Positions 44,015 through 55,157 of a stretch of DNA of 64,000 bases are shown here, piece by piece (position 1 is the stretch's first letter; the number at the start of each line of letters is the position of its first letter). This stretch comes from Gnetum montanum (lineage: Eukaryota > Streptophyta > Gnetopsida > Gnetales > Gnetaceae): the NCBI GenBank assembly GCA_015680685.1, contig MNCI01023951.1, forward strand, positions 1 to 64,000. The letters are read 5' to 3'. The notes beneath the pieces are model-generated. The model was not told the origin of the DNA. It searched no databases and saw nothing but the letters and a program-made list of their open reading frames with translations. Position numbers and translations under genes: made by a program.

Positions 44015-45067
44015 CAATGGGAGGTTGTGTCCTATGTAGCTTAAACAACAGTGATGGCCCCCCTTCCTCTACCGTATGGGGCAGTTCCTCATCTAGACAA
44101 GGCCTCTTTCACTGCAACTTAGTGGCCACCGTCTCAACGATGAGACTTTTCCCCTATGATACACTACCTGTAGCAGTAGGGGGCGTATCTCCCATGCTGT
44201 CCTGGACATGAAAGTTATGGGCCACCCAATCCTTAGTCATCATAGAAAATGACTTCCCAATAGCTTCTAGGGGATCTTGGGCTTGGGTGGTCTGGAGAAT
44301 CTGGCAAATCCATGCTTTGGAAATCTAGTTACAGTCTCGCATAACCCAGACTCCATTCTCATAAACTACCAGGAACTCCACGAAATGCCACAAGTAGGCT
44401 ATGTAAAAGGCATAGTGCACATTGAAACGAGAATCCTGCTTCTCATGAAGCAAAACCATTTTAGTTTGTAGGCCCTTGCATAGATGCTCTGCCCAATTAT
44501 AGTGGGCCCCCTCTTCCATAACCTCCCGCATCACCCAAGCTTGCTCAATCCCAAGGATTTTTCCTTGGGAAAGTAGTTGGGGGAACTCATGAGCATGGAA
44601 GATGGGGTAAACACTTTTGGTGGCTTTCAGCTTGACCTTCTCCATGAGGATCCCCTTCTGCCCTTTTGCAACCCCTAGCCACTCTTCAATATCTTCTCTC
44701 TGATGGTTCACCTCTTTCTTGGTCTTTGACCTGATAGGGACGCCATCAGCAGGGACACTGAAATGGTCCGCAAATAGCTAGTTGTTGATTTCAAGGACCA
44801 CCCACACACCATGTACATGAGTGTAGAAGCGGTTCACCTTTTCAGAAAAGGAGTTCGCTAGGGCTAACATTATAGCAGTAGGGATGTTTGGATTTGGGGT
44901 TAGGAACAAGTCCATGAGCCCAGCAGTTTGAAGGTTCCTAGTCAGGGACTCCGAGGCTATGTTGTGTATCCAGTGTTGGATCTCATCTACCTCACCATAC
45001 TTGAAGTAGATGTTGGCCTCCTAATTCCCATAGGTTATCACCATCACCTCCTTGGACTTCTTCGCCC
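44015..45067 (-). pseudogene. Exon 4 of the M cargo gene: largest conserved block
   Basis: About 350 codons in one frame with four or five stops. Recognisable segments are IASESLTRNLQTAGLMDLFL, IMLALANSFSEKVNRFYTHV followed by HGVWVVLEIN, FADHFSVPADGVPI, NHQREDIEEWLGVAKG, HEFPQLLSQGKILGIEQAWV, then HYAFYIAYLWHFVEFLVVY. The layout (helical start, then FY-hydrophobic-G-W motif, then a second helical half) reminds me of the 'putative plant transposon protein' type of domain in plant Ty3 elements. I cannot confirm that without a profile search. O has the counterpart with MDLFLALSPSTPVAKMV, FFTHM and DQREKIKEWLGTTHF. Confidence 0.6.
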
Positions 45068-45546
45068 CTTTAGCAGTTAACACAAAAACACAAAAAATGC
45101 AAAAAAGAAAAAAAAAGTTAGGCTAAGCATAAATAGTAGGAAAATAAGAAACAACACTCAGACATGCAACAAACCACAGTTTATCTTACCAAGTTTAAAC
45201 GGTAACGGTAATGGCGGAAGATCAACCAAAATATCTTCAATCGTGATTAGTTTAAAGGGTTCCCATTCTGCATCCAACCAACCAGAATCCTTGCATCTGT
45301 TGTAGAGCTTGGGATACTGGGTTGGGTAGATCTTGTACTCACCCCCACATTGGCCTATCAAACCTACGTGCATATTCTTAGTGGAAGAAAACTCCCGTAG
45401 TTCCATCTGCGCTAAGTCCAACGCATTTGTGTTGTTGTGAAGCCCATCCTTGTTGACAAGAAACCTAGTAACAAAAACACACTGTTAACATTTGGCTAGC
45501 ATAGTAAACATTGCATAGCATAGCGGAACATAACCACAAAACTCGC

Positions 45547-45996
45547 CTGCCAACACTGTAAATGGTTCCTGGTGGGTTTTGGAAGCACATTCCCATGTGA
45601 TACGCAATGAACAAAGTGTTGTAGAGATGGTAGCAATTTTACTCCGGCATATCCCAGATCCAAGACAAATGCCTCAAATTTTTGGGGCACTGACTGGATC
45701 CTTCTCCCTACCCACTGCTAATTGCTCCATTAGTCAAAAATCACAGAATACCCTGATTCACCCTAGGAAATAGGATTTTTGTTATGGCAGCCACTACCTC
45801 CTCTGCTAAGCTTGACAAAATGATCACACTAAAGTGTTGGAGGAGAAATTATAGGAACTTCTATGCCCCTTCTCGAAACCAAACCGCCTGCTCTCCCACA
45901 CATGCGTGGGAGGGATGAACTTTGGCCACTGGTCTGCTCATGCAGCATAGGACCCCTACAATTTCTAGGACAACAAAAATTGGCCTTAGTGCTACC
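45547..45996 (-). pseudogene. Exon 2 of the M cargo gene: HAD/FCP1-like domain
   Basis: The exon opens with RPIFVVLEIVGVLC, in the place of the FCP1/NIF-type motif I (LLVLDLNGVL), with the nucleophile Asp region changed to E-I-V-G. Then come AVWFREGA..FL and LLQHFSVIILSSLAEEVVAAI (family: RPG...FLE....FEVGIWSS......V). After a frameshift, YNTLFIAYHMGMCFQNPPGT stands where the family has NTLL.DDSP.....NPP. The match is to the fold order, not the catalytic residues. O's exon reads LKPILVVVELIGILS, VMWFHPGVSEFLVYLLQHF and SNTLFITIYVH. Any phosphatase activity would be lost. Confidence 0.5.
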
Positions 45997-46852
45997 CTGC
46001 ACAACACAATAGCAAATGTTAACACCATGTTTGAGTGGAATATACATATAGCATAGCAGAATTAGCATTTGGCAGTTAGCGTAGCACTATCCTTCTCATG
46101 CATCTAGCATAGCAAACCAAAAGAAGTCAATAGCATAGCAAACTTAGCTTAGCATAGCAACAATGAAATTAAAACAAATCTTTAAATAAAGAATAGTTCA
46201 AAATGTTGCATTAGTTCCTAAAAATCTTATGCCTGACACAACGATTCACATTATGTCACGACAAAACTTGTGTTACGCTGTCACATTACGTGTCTAGAAA
46301 AACCCTCCTGAGGGGCGTACGCTATGCTATTTGCATGCCAAGTGTCTAAAATAGGCCAAGCCTCTACGATAATCATAGCTGCAGCCATGGTGGTCTAGGT
46401 GACTTTGCATGCAACCTTAGCATAGTGTCTTTACATCCATTATGACCGAATCGGCAACAACGATGGTGTAAAGGCCAAAATAACGACAACACAATGACAA
46501 AAAACACAGATCACTAAACATAAATCATAGAAGAATAAATAGGAAAAAGACGAAAATAATGAAAGAGGCATAAAAAAATAGAGAAAGCATAGTAGCCTAC
46601 CGGGCCAACGATGTCTCCTCTTGCATCGTGATGCATGCTTGCAACACCTGCTCTAGGGTTTCCTACACTTCATCAATCTTAGTGAGTGCCTTATGCTTGC
46701 GTTCCCTCTTTGGAGCCATCCTCTTGCTTGCCAACTCTTCTTTAGTTGCTACACTGCATCACCTTTCTCTTCGCTAACATAATCGCTCTATGCTTAGAAT
46801 GCAAGCTTTGCACTATTACAACAAAAGTGACAAGTTTACTAGGGGTAAACCC

Positions 46853-46863
46853 TTATTTATAGC
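46853..46863 (-). promoter_or_regulatory. TATA box of the M antisense cargo gene
   Basis: The minus strand reads CTATAAATAAG about 135-145 bp upstream of the proposed ATG at 46719. This is a normal TATA-to-start distance for a plant gene with a short 5' UTR. Confidence 0.5.
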
Positions 46864-47044
46864 CAAAACGGTGAAAGGGAAACTTGTCATTCTCTCTCCT
46901 CGTTTAATGTAGGGTGTCCCATACAACATAGCATATTTTCCATGGTGTAGTAGCACTATTTGCATTAACACAGGTGAGACCAATCAAAGGCTTTCACATG
47001 CTTCAAACTAGCCATTTGCCTTCATGAAAATATCTCGCATTTTA

Positions 47045-47345
47045 GTAGTTTGAGAAGACCTTAAACTAACAGTTTGACACTTTTGCATTATAACGGTCCA
47101 TAAAGACCTTAAAATAGCTGACTAATAATTTCAAATTTTAGCAGTCCACAAAGACCTTAAACTAGAAGTTTAACATTTTCACATTCTAGCAGTTTACAAA
47201 GATCTTAAACTAGTACTCTAACCTGTTGATAGTCTTCAATGACATTAAACTAGCAGTTTCACATTTTTTTACATCAGTAGTTTTACACTTTTTACACTTT
47301 TACATTAACAGTTTGGCATTTCTACATCTTAATGGTCCACCATGA
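47045..47345 (+). repeat. TTAAACT array, right side of the M spacer
   Basis: Degenerate units of about 40-50 bp containing ACCTTAAACTAACAGTTT or close variants. It lies between the 5' end of the antisense gene and RT. Together with 41665-41850 it brackets the cargo. Confidence 0.75.
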
Positions 47346-47502
47346 CTTTAAACTAACAAATTTTTTAACTTTATATCATAATTTATACTTACCTCTATTG
47401 ATTATATCTCATTGCTACATTGCAAACTTCAACTATGCACAGTTGCCACAAGCAAGTATCCTTTGACTAGAATTTAATCTCATTTTTGCAAGTTGAGCAA
47501 AA

Positions 47503-49190
47503 ATGGAAATGCATCATGATCTCTCTTCACCTTTAGCTCTAATAGGTCCACATGGCAAACTCACAAGACAACTGAACCTAGAGTTAATAAACTGGAAATC
47601 ACTTGTAGTTAGCACCGTGGCGTCCTTAGAAGTATCCCTAGACTGGCCTAAGCATATGGTCCAAGCCTTAGATCTAGAGGCTGGGGATGTAACTGAGGAT
47701 CCTCTCATCAAAAAACCTATGACCATGTCTAGGGGGAAAGTAAAAAATTAAAACTTAGCTCCCTCCTAAATTCACAGACACATAAAGATGTAGCAAAAAT
47801 TCTGCAAGATAACATTGAAGCCTTTGCATTGTCATATAACGACATGACAAGTTTAGATCTAAGGCTGATACAGCACAACATTGTCTTGGACCCATGCATC
47901 AAAGTAGTTAAGCAGAAGGCTCGCAAGGTTAGACCAGAGATTGCACTAGCCCTATGGGTTGTAATCACCAAGCTATACCAAGCTGGATTCATCCAAGTAG
48001 TTGATTACTCAGAATGGGTGTCTAACATCATTGTAGTTTCTAAGAAAACAGGAGGAATACACATCTATATAGACTTCTTGGATCTAAATAAGGTAATGAT
48101 CAAGGATGATTTCCCACTTCCAAGTATCGATCAACTTATCAACACTACGGCTGGTCATGCTTTGTTATCCTTTATGGATGGTTTCTTCGGCTACAACCAA
48201 ATTCGCATTAACCTAGAACATTAGTTAACAATAACCTTCATGACCCCATGGGGTACCTTTTGTTATACTATGATGCCTTTTAGGCTCCAGAAGGCCGGAG
48301 AAACCTACCAGCGAGCCATGACTTACATCTTTAGCGACTACATCCTAGAAACACTTAACGAATACATTGATGATTTAGTGGTTAATTCTAAAGAAGCTGC
48401 TGATCACCCCCGTAATCTCGGTGTAGTCCTCACACATTGTCAAATGCATGATTTACATCTTAATTCAAAAAAGTGTGTCTTCAGGGTGAGGACTGAGTGC
48501 ATGTCAGGGTTTGTAATATCGAAGGCTGGAATATAGGTGGACCTTGACAAAGTTAAGGCCATCATCAACCTGGCACCTCCTACAAACCTTAAAAAACTAA
48601 ACAGGTTGCAGGTTAGAGTACAGGTCATCTGAAGGTTTATAGCAAAGTTGACTGATAAGTTACACCCTATGCAACATCTTCTAAAGAAAGGGGTTAACTT
48701 TGAATGGATGACATAATGCCAACAAGCCTTTGACAATCTAAAAGAAGAGATTTTGCAGCTCCCAACTATTTACCCACCACAAAGGGATAAGCCTTTCTTC
48801 ATCTACCTTGCCATCTCTGACACGTCTATCATGGCACTGTTATGTCAAAAACAAGACAATGGATCTGAGATACCAGTGTACTATCTAATTCATGCATTAA
48901 TAACATATGAGGAAAAATACAACAAGGTGGAGAGAAACTGCTTGCCTTAGTGTTTGCATTGAAAAAATGGAGGAACTACCTATTTCGTAGCAAGATTAGC
49001 ATTATATGCAAAAGCAACATACTCCAGGCTATCACAAACAATCTGTATGAAAGCAGTAGGATAGCCCAATGGAAAGTAATAACAGCAGAATTTGATTTGC
49101 ACTATGTAAGCCAATCATCGATGAAAGGTTAAGCAATAGCAACATAACTCATGACCTCATCCATTGATGACTAGGTGATCATAGACCCCG
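47503..49190 (+). pseudogene. pol: Element M: reverse transcriptase and RNase H, decayed
   Basis: The linker starts at 47503 (MEMHHDLSSPLALIGPHG). RT blocks are LIQHNIVLD, VVITKLYQAGFIQVVDYSEW, IYIDFLDLNKVMIKDDFPLP, SFMDGFFGYNQIRI, TAG at 48222-48224, then FMTPWGTFCYTMMPF. The catalytic box YIDD is intact (about 48370). CVFRVRTECMSGFV follows. The RNase H part (48753-49132) has FFIYLAISDTS, YEEKYNKVERNCL and FALKKWRNYLF. Frameshifts occur near 47750 and 48930, with several TAG/TAA codons. The enzyme would convert element RNA to DNA. Confidence 0.88.
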
Positions 49191-49640
49191 AATTCCTAGA
49201 CAAACACATTAGCACTATCAACACCATACCACCACATCTTGAGGCTACTTTGCATTTTGACGGTGCCTTGACTATGCGAGGAGGTAGTGTAGTTGTTGTC
49301 ATTATCTTCCCTTCTGGGGACATACAACCTTTTGCTTATCGTTTTGCATTCCCTTGTACCAAAAACATAGTAGAGTATGAAGGGTTACTCAGGGGCCTCT
49401 TAGCTACTCAAGCATTATGGATATAACACCTAGCGATTCTCAGAGATTCACAACTAGCTGTGAATCAAATCATTGAGGTCTATGCATACAAAGCTACACA
49501 CTTCCAACCCTATTGCGACCTAGCAAAAACCTTGCTCAAATAGTTTGCAACTACAAACGTTCAACAAGTGCCACGTAACCAAAACACCATAGCAGATGCC
49601 CTGGCCACCCTAGCATTGAACGTTCCATCACACTTGTTTG
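49191..49640 (+). pseudogene. pol: Element M: archaeal-type RNase H
   Basis: HFDGALTMRGGSVVVVII at 49250 keeps the first Asp. NIVEYEGLLRGLLATQAL keeps the Glu. LRDSQLAVNQIIEVY keeps the middle Asp, and NQNTIADALATLALN the last. The domain lies between Ty3 RNase H and INT, the Tat arrangement. One or two TAA/TAG codons interrupt it. Confidence 0.85.
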
Positions 49641-49828
49641 TAAGTTTGCTAGCTTTGATTACTGAGTGTACAAAGCCTATCATTTAGGCGGTAGATGTAG
49701 ACTCTGTTAGCACTGCGGATACACAGGAGTAGTATGCCAACATTAAAGCCTACCTGAAACACAACGAGCCCCCAAGCAGATTGACATCTGCCCAGAAAGA
49801 TGCGATTTGTAAGTGTTCTTAGTAATAT

Positions 49829-50960
49829 GTGCTCATGGGAGACAACACCCTGTGCAAATTCTCCTATGATGGGATATTGCTGGCATGTGTAAAGGAAGAG
49901 CAAGCACAAAAGGTAATTAATGAAGTGCATGAAGGCCTATGTAGCGAACACATAGCACCTAGGGCTATGGATGAAAAGATCAAACATCTAGGGTACTATT
50001 GGCCTCACATGGAGCATGATTTCCTGGTCAAAGTCAAGAAATGTGATACATGCCAAAGATATGAAAATCTCATACACATTTCGCAAACAAAATTGCATCC
50101 GACGTAAATTACATGGCCTTTCCATGATGGGGACTAGACATCGTAGGCCATATTCTTCTGCAGGGCATAGGTTCATCATCACTGCCACCAAGTATTTTAG
50201 TAAGTGGATGGAAGTGATTCCCCTAATGAATACCACATCTCAACAAGTTTTCCACTTCATCTTGGACAACATCGTGACAAGGTTTGGGCTTCCCATGGCT
50301 ATTGTGACCTACAATGGGCAACAGTTCAGCAATGCAGAAACCAAAACCTTCTATAGCAATCTTGGCATCAGGCAATCATTCTCCTCGCCATACTACCCGT
50401 AGGCGAATGGACAAACAGAAGCTATAAACAACTCCATCATCAACTTGCTAAAGAAAATGCTTAACAATAGAAAGAGACAATGGCATGAGCAAATCCTCTA
50501 TGTGTTATGGGCTTATAGAAATACATGCAGGAATGCAACAAGTAAGAAACCTTATAGTCATTTTTATGGATCTGAAGCTATGTTACATCTTGAGTTGCAG
50601 GTACCATCACTCTAGATGATCCTATCTAATGTCATGAGTGAAGCCTAGAATAATGAGTCGAGGATCATCGACCTCGACTCAATAGAGGAGGATCATACAT
50701 AGACACTAGGTTGCATAGAGCATTATCAAAACAAGCAAAGGCAAAAACATCATCCAAATCCACATCAACAGCCAATACGGAAGGGAGACCTTATTCTCAT
50801 GGCTGTCCATGAGCATATGAACGAATTCTCAACAAACTGGAAAGGTCCATACATGGTCACAAAAGCCTTTGGGAATGGGCCCTTCAAGCTGGAAAACATG
50901 GACGATAATGAGTTTGCAAATCTGGTGAATCACTCATACCTCAAGCCGTACTACATCTAA
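49829..50960 (+). pseudogene. pol: Element M: integrase, decayed but complete in length
   Basis: The zinc finger is visible as HEGLCSEHIA and CDTCQRYENL. The catalytic core begins with a WGLDIVGH segment at about 50136, followed by a frameshift, then ITATKYFSKWMEVIPL. The second catalytic Asp (family T-D-N-G) is replaced by Tyr in AIVTYNGQQF. The Glu lies in ANGQTEAI after a TAG. The C-terminal domain contains KGDLILMAV, WKGPYMVTKAF and HSYLKPYYI, with a proper stop near 50958. There is no chromodomain after it. Integrase inserts the element cDNA into the genome; this copy is inactive. Confidence 0.88.
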
Positions 50961-50984
50961 TGCATGAAGCAGAGAAGCGAACAT

Positions 50985-51420
50985 TTGCTATGATGTAAAA
51001 CTAGAAAAGGTGAGCATCCAACGTCTACTATGACATAAAATTTGCAAAGCTTCAGCGCATGTCTGGTACGACATAAAACTAGCATAGGTAAGCATCCATT
51101 ATCCACTACGACGTAAAACTGGCACAGCTCATCTGCTACGACGTAAAACTGGCATAGCTTGTTCGCTACGACGTAAAATTGGCATAGGTCATCCGTTATG
51201 ATGTAAAACTAGAAAATCAGTCTACTATGACTATAAAATGACAAGACAGTCCATCATGACATTAAACTAGCATAGACGGTCTGCTAGGACCTTAAACTGG
51301 CTCATCCACCATCTACTACGATGATAAACTAGCACAAAAATCTTCTAGGACCTTAAACTATCACCACAGTCTACTGATACTTGAAACCATCACAACATGG
51401 TCTACCAGGACCTTAAACTG
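50985..51420 (+). repeat. Array after INT in element M, units with ACGTAAAACTGGC / CCTTAAACTGGC
   Basis: About a dozen degenerate units of roughly 30-40 bp (CTACGACGTAAAACTGGCA, CTAGGACCTTAAACTGGC). The core is the same as in the PR-RT spacer arrays. Hypervariable tandem repeats in the 3' region are known in Ogre/Tat elements. Confidence 0.8.
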
Positions 51421-52786
51421 GGTTTGTGGCATGTCTCTTACATGCATCATCACTCATCAAGCAAGCGAGCCTATGCCAGGCCAACATGGGGTGGGACGTT
51501 GCAGTTCTAGAATGTAGTTCATGATGCCAAGATAACACCCTCTGGAACATATGCAACATCGCTGCTCTTGGCATCTTGCTGATCCTCTGGAGATTTTGTA
51601 TGACATCTTCCTGATCCTTCGGACCTACTACCGCCACGGCTCATCGCCTTGGCAGTAGCTTCCCTGGTCAGTGCCTATTGCTGGAGTTCTAGCAGTATTA
51701 TGGCCCAGCCACAGTACTACTACTCTTTGGCCCCTACTAATGACCAAGCCCAAATGATGTTCAGCTATTGGGTAGCCCATCTCACAACTAAACTGATAAT
51801 TCTTTCCTTCGGCGGGGATTCCTGAGCATCTGCATTAGCAGAAATTCCTAACATCCTTAGTGCCAACCTCTCCATGTTGATGCTGCTAAGACTATTGTTG
51901 GCCTTCCTGGTTTGGACATTGCATGGCTCAACAACAATGTCCAAAGCTTCAAGAACATCCACAACAAGCGGGACCTTTGCCTTCATTTTACATCATGGTT
52001 TTTTCTCCTAGTTTTCTTTCTGTTGTGTTTGTAGGATGCATACTAGAGGGATGTAGGTCAGAGGTGCACTTCACCATGGAAGCAAGACACTACATCGTTC
52101 CAAGGTGTTTTTCTTGATTAGCTTAGCTACTTGAAAGTGCACAACCTGTTCTTCCCCTTTACCTCCTTTACCTCATTCCTCATACTCCCAATCTACTCTC
52201 TCACCTCTTTTACAAGTTTTTTCATGATACCTGTAAAGCCCTCCCATATGCTCAACTACAAATTCCATGATGTGTGTAACATAGCTCACTGCACGGGAAG
52301 CATCTGTAGGCAAGTTAAAGCCCCATGTGGATGTAATACAACTCATCCTGGGAAAGAAATGTCTGTCGTAAAACAACAAGGTTGTTTGCAAATGTAAATG
52401 ACAAAACAACAAAAGCCAAAAGTGTAAAAGAGCAAAGCTCATGCAAAAACAAAAACATGCCAAAAAAAGGCACATAAGCTATTTTGTAAGCACCCTATCT
52501 AAGCATTCTGATGAGGGGTCAAAGGTCAGTAAAAGAAAATATGACAATGCAAAAAACTCCCTCACAAGCACTCCGACGAGGGATTCTGCTAAGTTTCATC
52601 TTTACCATTTTCCTGAGCCTCCTTCCCCCTATTTATCCTTTCCTCCCTTCCCTACATGACCAATGAAACACTCTCAAGCATAGCTAAGTGACATCTTGGT
52701 GATCATTGAAGAGCGATGTTGGTGTTTTATCTTTTGCAGTGTTTCATATTCTTTGTTGGTGTTTCTCGGGTCCATCCTCTAGATGT
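51421..52786 (+). other. 3' untranslated region of element M
   Basis: No protein domain recognised. Short antisense frames at 51637-51413 and 51986-51765 are open but give no recognisable product. Close to the end, 52735-52800 matches the last 60 bp of Y before its PPT (GTTTCTCGGGTC and GTCAACAAAGAGGGGC segments). This supports a conserved 3' end. Confidence 0.55.
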
Positions 52787-52803
52787 CAACAAAGAGGGGC
52801 TAA
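52787..52803 (+). other. Polypurine tract of element M
   Basis: CAACAAAGAGGGGCTAA immediately before the 3' LTR. It differs from Y by one base. Confidence 0.9.
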
Positions 52804-54595
52804 TGAAACACCCTAAAATTTTGGGACCCTCATGCTTCATTAGAGTCTCAGAATTCAGGCAAATAATTTCTACAAGTGTAGCATCATGACCAATTTGGCA
52901 GGAAATGGATGCTCTAAGTTTTAGACTTTCTAGATTGGCAAGTTTTCTACATCCAGTGTTGACAAGCTTAACGAACTCTCTAGCATGCCCACATGGACAA
53001 TTCATTCGACTGAGAGTTTACTTAGAAACCACATGTGGAGTTGTCGATGGTGCTCAGGATGGGCAAAATAGTTTAGCAAGTTTTCTAGTCAAGAAGTTTG
53101 CTATGCTATGCTACGCTATGTAGCGTAGAAGACCTTGGAAGATAGTCATTTAGATAGTCAACTGTGAACTATTGCAAGACAAAGTGCTACAATATGCTAT
53201 GCTATGCAGCGTAGCACAACGTAGAAAACCAAGACAACAAGGTCCAACTTACTTAGTTATTCCAATTGCACTCAGTAAGCACCTCCAGCCTTCAAAACAA
53301 ATTGCCTCGCTCGACTCTAAGTTCTTCAACGAAGCTTCTCTTTCTAGAAAATTAGCAAATTAAGAAAAAAGTAGGCTATGTTCGCTGCTATGCTGTGCTA
53401 TGCTACATAGTGTAGCACAACATATTAATTATGAAAGAACTAGAAAATGTGTCTCACAATACATAATCAGCAAGTTCAAAGGCTTCACATTGCAAGGAGA
53501 AAAGGTTGCAAATCATCAGCATTATCGTAGTTAAGGCTAGTTGCTACACTATGTAGCATAGCATAGTGTAGCAAACATGCAGAACCAATCAAAACACTTC
53601 AAAGGCTTCTAGCACGTGCAATTAACTCCAACATGAAGTTCTTCTTCAAATTGGTGGCTACACTACATAGTGTAGTAGAGCATAGCATGTGGCTACGCTA
53701 CATCAATGCATTTCACTCCTTATCTACGTTGTTAGCACACACCTCGAGTTCTGACAGCATAATTGCAACATGGTAGGCTCGTCAATCAACTTTGCATTTC
53801 CAAGAAGCATGGAAATGTCAACATCTTGTGGGTCTAGGACACGTGTCATCTAGGCCTCATTTGACACAACCTCTTAGCCCTATAAATACCCCGATGAGCA
53901 ATGTTCAAAGCATTGACAAATCGATTGGCAGGTTGGAAAATTGGAAGATTGGAAAATTTAAGCAGTTGTTGGCAAGTTGGCAATTTTAAGGGTTGTTAGA
54001 AAATGTTTTGGCAAGTTGGCAAGTAGGCAAATCAAAGAGTTTGGAAAATTTTGTGTTGGTTGAAAAGATTGGCAAACTTGAGTAGTTACCAAAATTTTAT
54101 TAGTGATTGGCAAAATAAACCCTTTCTCTTCGAACTAACCTAGTTGGCTTTGTAGCATTTTTGCATTATTGACTCTTAAGTCCACATTCAGTGCATTGTT
54201 AGCTTGCTTTGAACATCCTGGTTACTTTTGGGATCTCTGTGCTTCCCAGCATTTTGCAACTGATTGTATCCACCTTGGCAAAGTAAAGCTGTGATCTTGA
54301 AGCAGTGCATTTCTTAACTCTGGTTTTCTTTATTTTCCTACTTTTCATTGCATTTCAAATTCTTTTTGCTTCCTCACATTTAATAATTATTATTCTATGC
54401 TATAGGTTTCATTTTCAAATCAAAAATTTGCAAAAGGTTCAGAGATACTGACTAAGTCCCTGTCTAATTGACCAAACTGTTCAAGGCACCCCGTTTTTGT
54501 TTAATCTAGCATGGCCCTCACGTAGATCCAAGGTTAAGACTATCTGACCAACGATCTCTCAGTGTTTCCTGCTACTGAAGTTTTTGGTCGCTACA
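52804..54595 (+). mobile_element. Element M: 3' LTR
   Basis: 1792 bp, from TGAAACACCCTAAAATTTTG to GGTCGCTACA. CACGTG at 53840-53845 and TATA at 53880-53892 (CCTATAAATACCCC). Inverted repeats such as CTACGCTATGTAGCGTAG (53112-53130) are retained. Followed by the CATAA duplication. Confidence 0.92.
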
Positions 54596-54893
54596 CATAA
54601 GAAGGTGGAGAAGTCATCCTACATGGTGAAAACTTGGTCCCTACAACCATCAATAACATTGACAAAGACCAAGGGTTGAAGGTAGAGTTCCCTGATGATA
54701 TGTTTCCCATGAAGGACAAGAGTCAACCTTGTTTGATAGACCCACCTGAAGAGCCAAACAAGGCTAATACCCTCCCTGAGAAAGCTTTATGAGTAGAATT
54801 GCCCTTTAGCATCAATGATGAAGGTATAGGTAAATACCACCTTATGCTACCTAGGCCCTATGCACTGCCTAACCCACATCAAGTTAGGAAGTG
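54596..54893 (+). pseudogene. Element O: protease C-terminus resuming after M
   Basis: The first five bases are the right CATAA duplication. The frame then gives EGGEVILHGENLVPTTINN and a polar tail (VEFPDDMFPMKDKSQPC, VELPFSINDEGIGKYHL) that matches the tail of Y protease (AELPFNVISEGDVEYKIL). This joins exactly to the break at 23247, showing the two halves were one gene. Confidence 0.85.
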
Positions 54894-55157
54894 ACTACAT
54901 GGCTAAGGTACTTCCTTGGCACAGCATGTGTTAGGTGCTTACTTGCCCTTAATTTTTTACATGCTCCATTAGTCCTATTAGCCTTTTTCTTGCATAGTTA
55001 CATTTTTCACGGTTGCTCACATTTTGCGTTATTCACTTTGTTATGCATTTACCTCTTTTTCTTACGCATTTTCATTTAGTCTTTTGTGTATTAAAAAAAT
55101 GTGAAAAACACATAAAAATTATAAAACTAAAATTGCAAGAAAATGGAGAGGGTCTTT

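Larger units (their letters stand above)
42011..46719 (-). pseudogene. Antisense multi-exon cargo gene in the PR-RT spacer of element M
   Basis: A gene-like structure opposite to the element's own genes. The start ATG is at 46719-46717 (MAPKRERKHKALTKIDEV). Proposed exons are 46719-46601, 45996-45547, 45464-45190, 45067-44015, 43864-43384, 43313-43168, 43058-42472, about 42447-42239, and 42152-42011. Acceptors such as TTGTGTTGTGCAG and TTTTTGTTACTAG and donors such as GTAAGAT and GTAAGTG support them; exon 2 has a GC donor. Exon 2 is HAD/FCP1-like. Exon 4 encodes about 350 residues resembling plant-transposon-associated domains. Exon 5 is Lys/Glu-rich. Exon 7 is Lys/Glu/Trp-rich, with likely coiled coil. 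The last exon is an acidic tail (ILDEDVGPVEG...SEDDVGEDDP) with a stop. Several in-frame TAG codons make it a pseudogene. The same gene lies in element O. Confidence 0.65.
23253..54595 (+). mobile_element. Element M: complete Tat-like Ty3/gypsy retrotransposon, itself interrupted by Y
   Basis: The boundaries are two recognisable LTRs (23253-25068 and 52804-54595), a PBS, a polypurine tract and flanking CATAA duplications. Without Y (28818-41070 plus one 5-bp duplication) it is about 19 kb. The order is LTR, PBS, leader, gag, PR, spacer with antisense gene, RT, RNase H, aRNH, INT, repeat array, PPT, LTR. By eye the two LTRs differ at roughly one position in eight over the first 275 bases, which makes M clearly older than Y. 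All genes carry stops. Confidence 0.9.
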
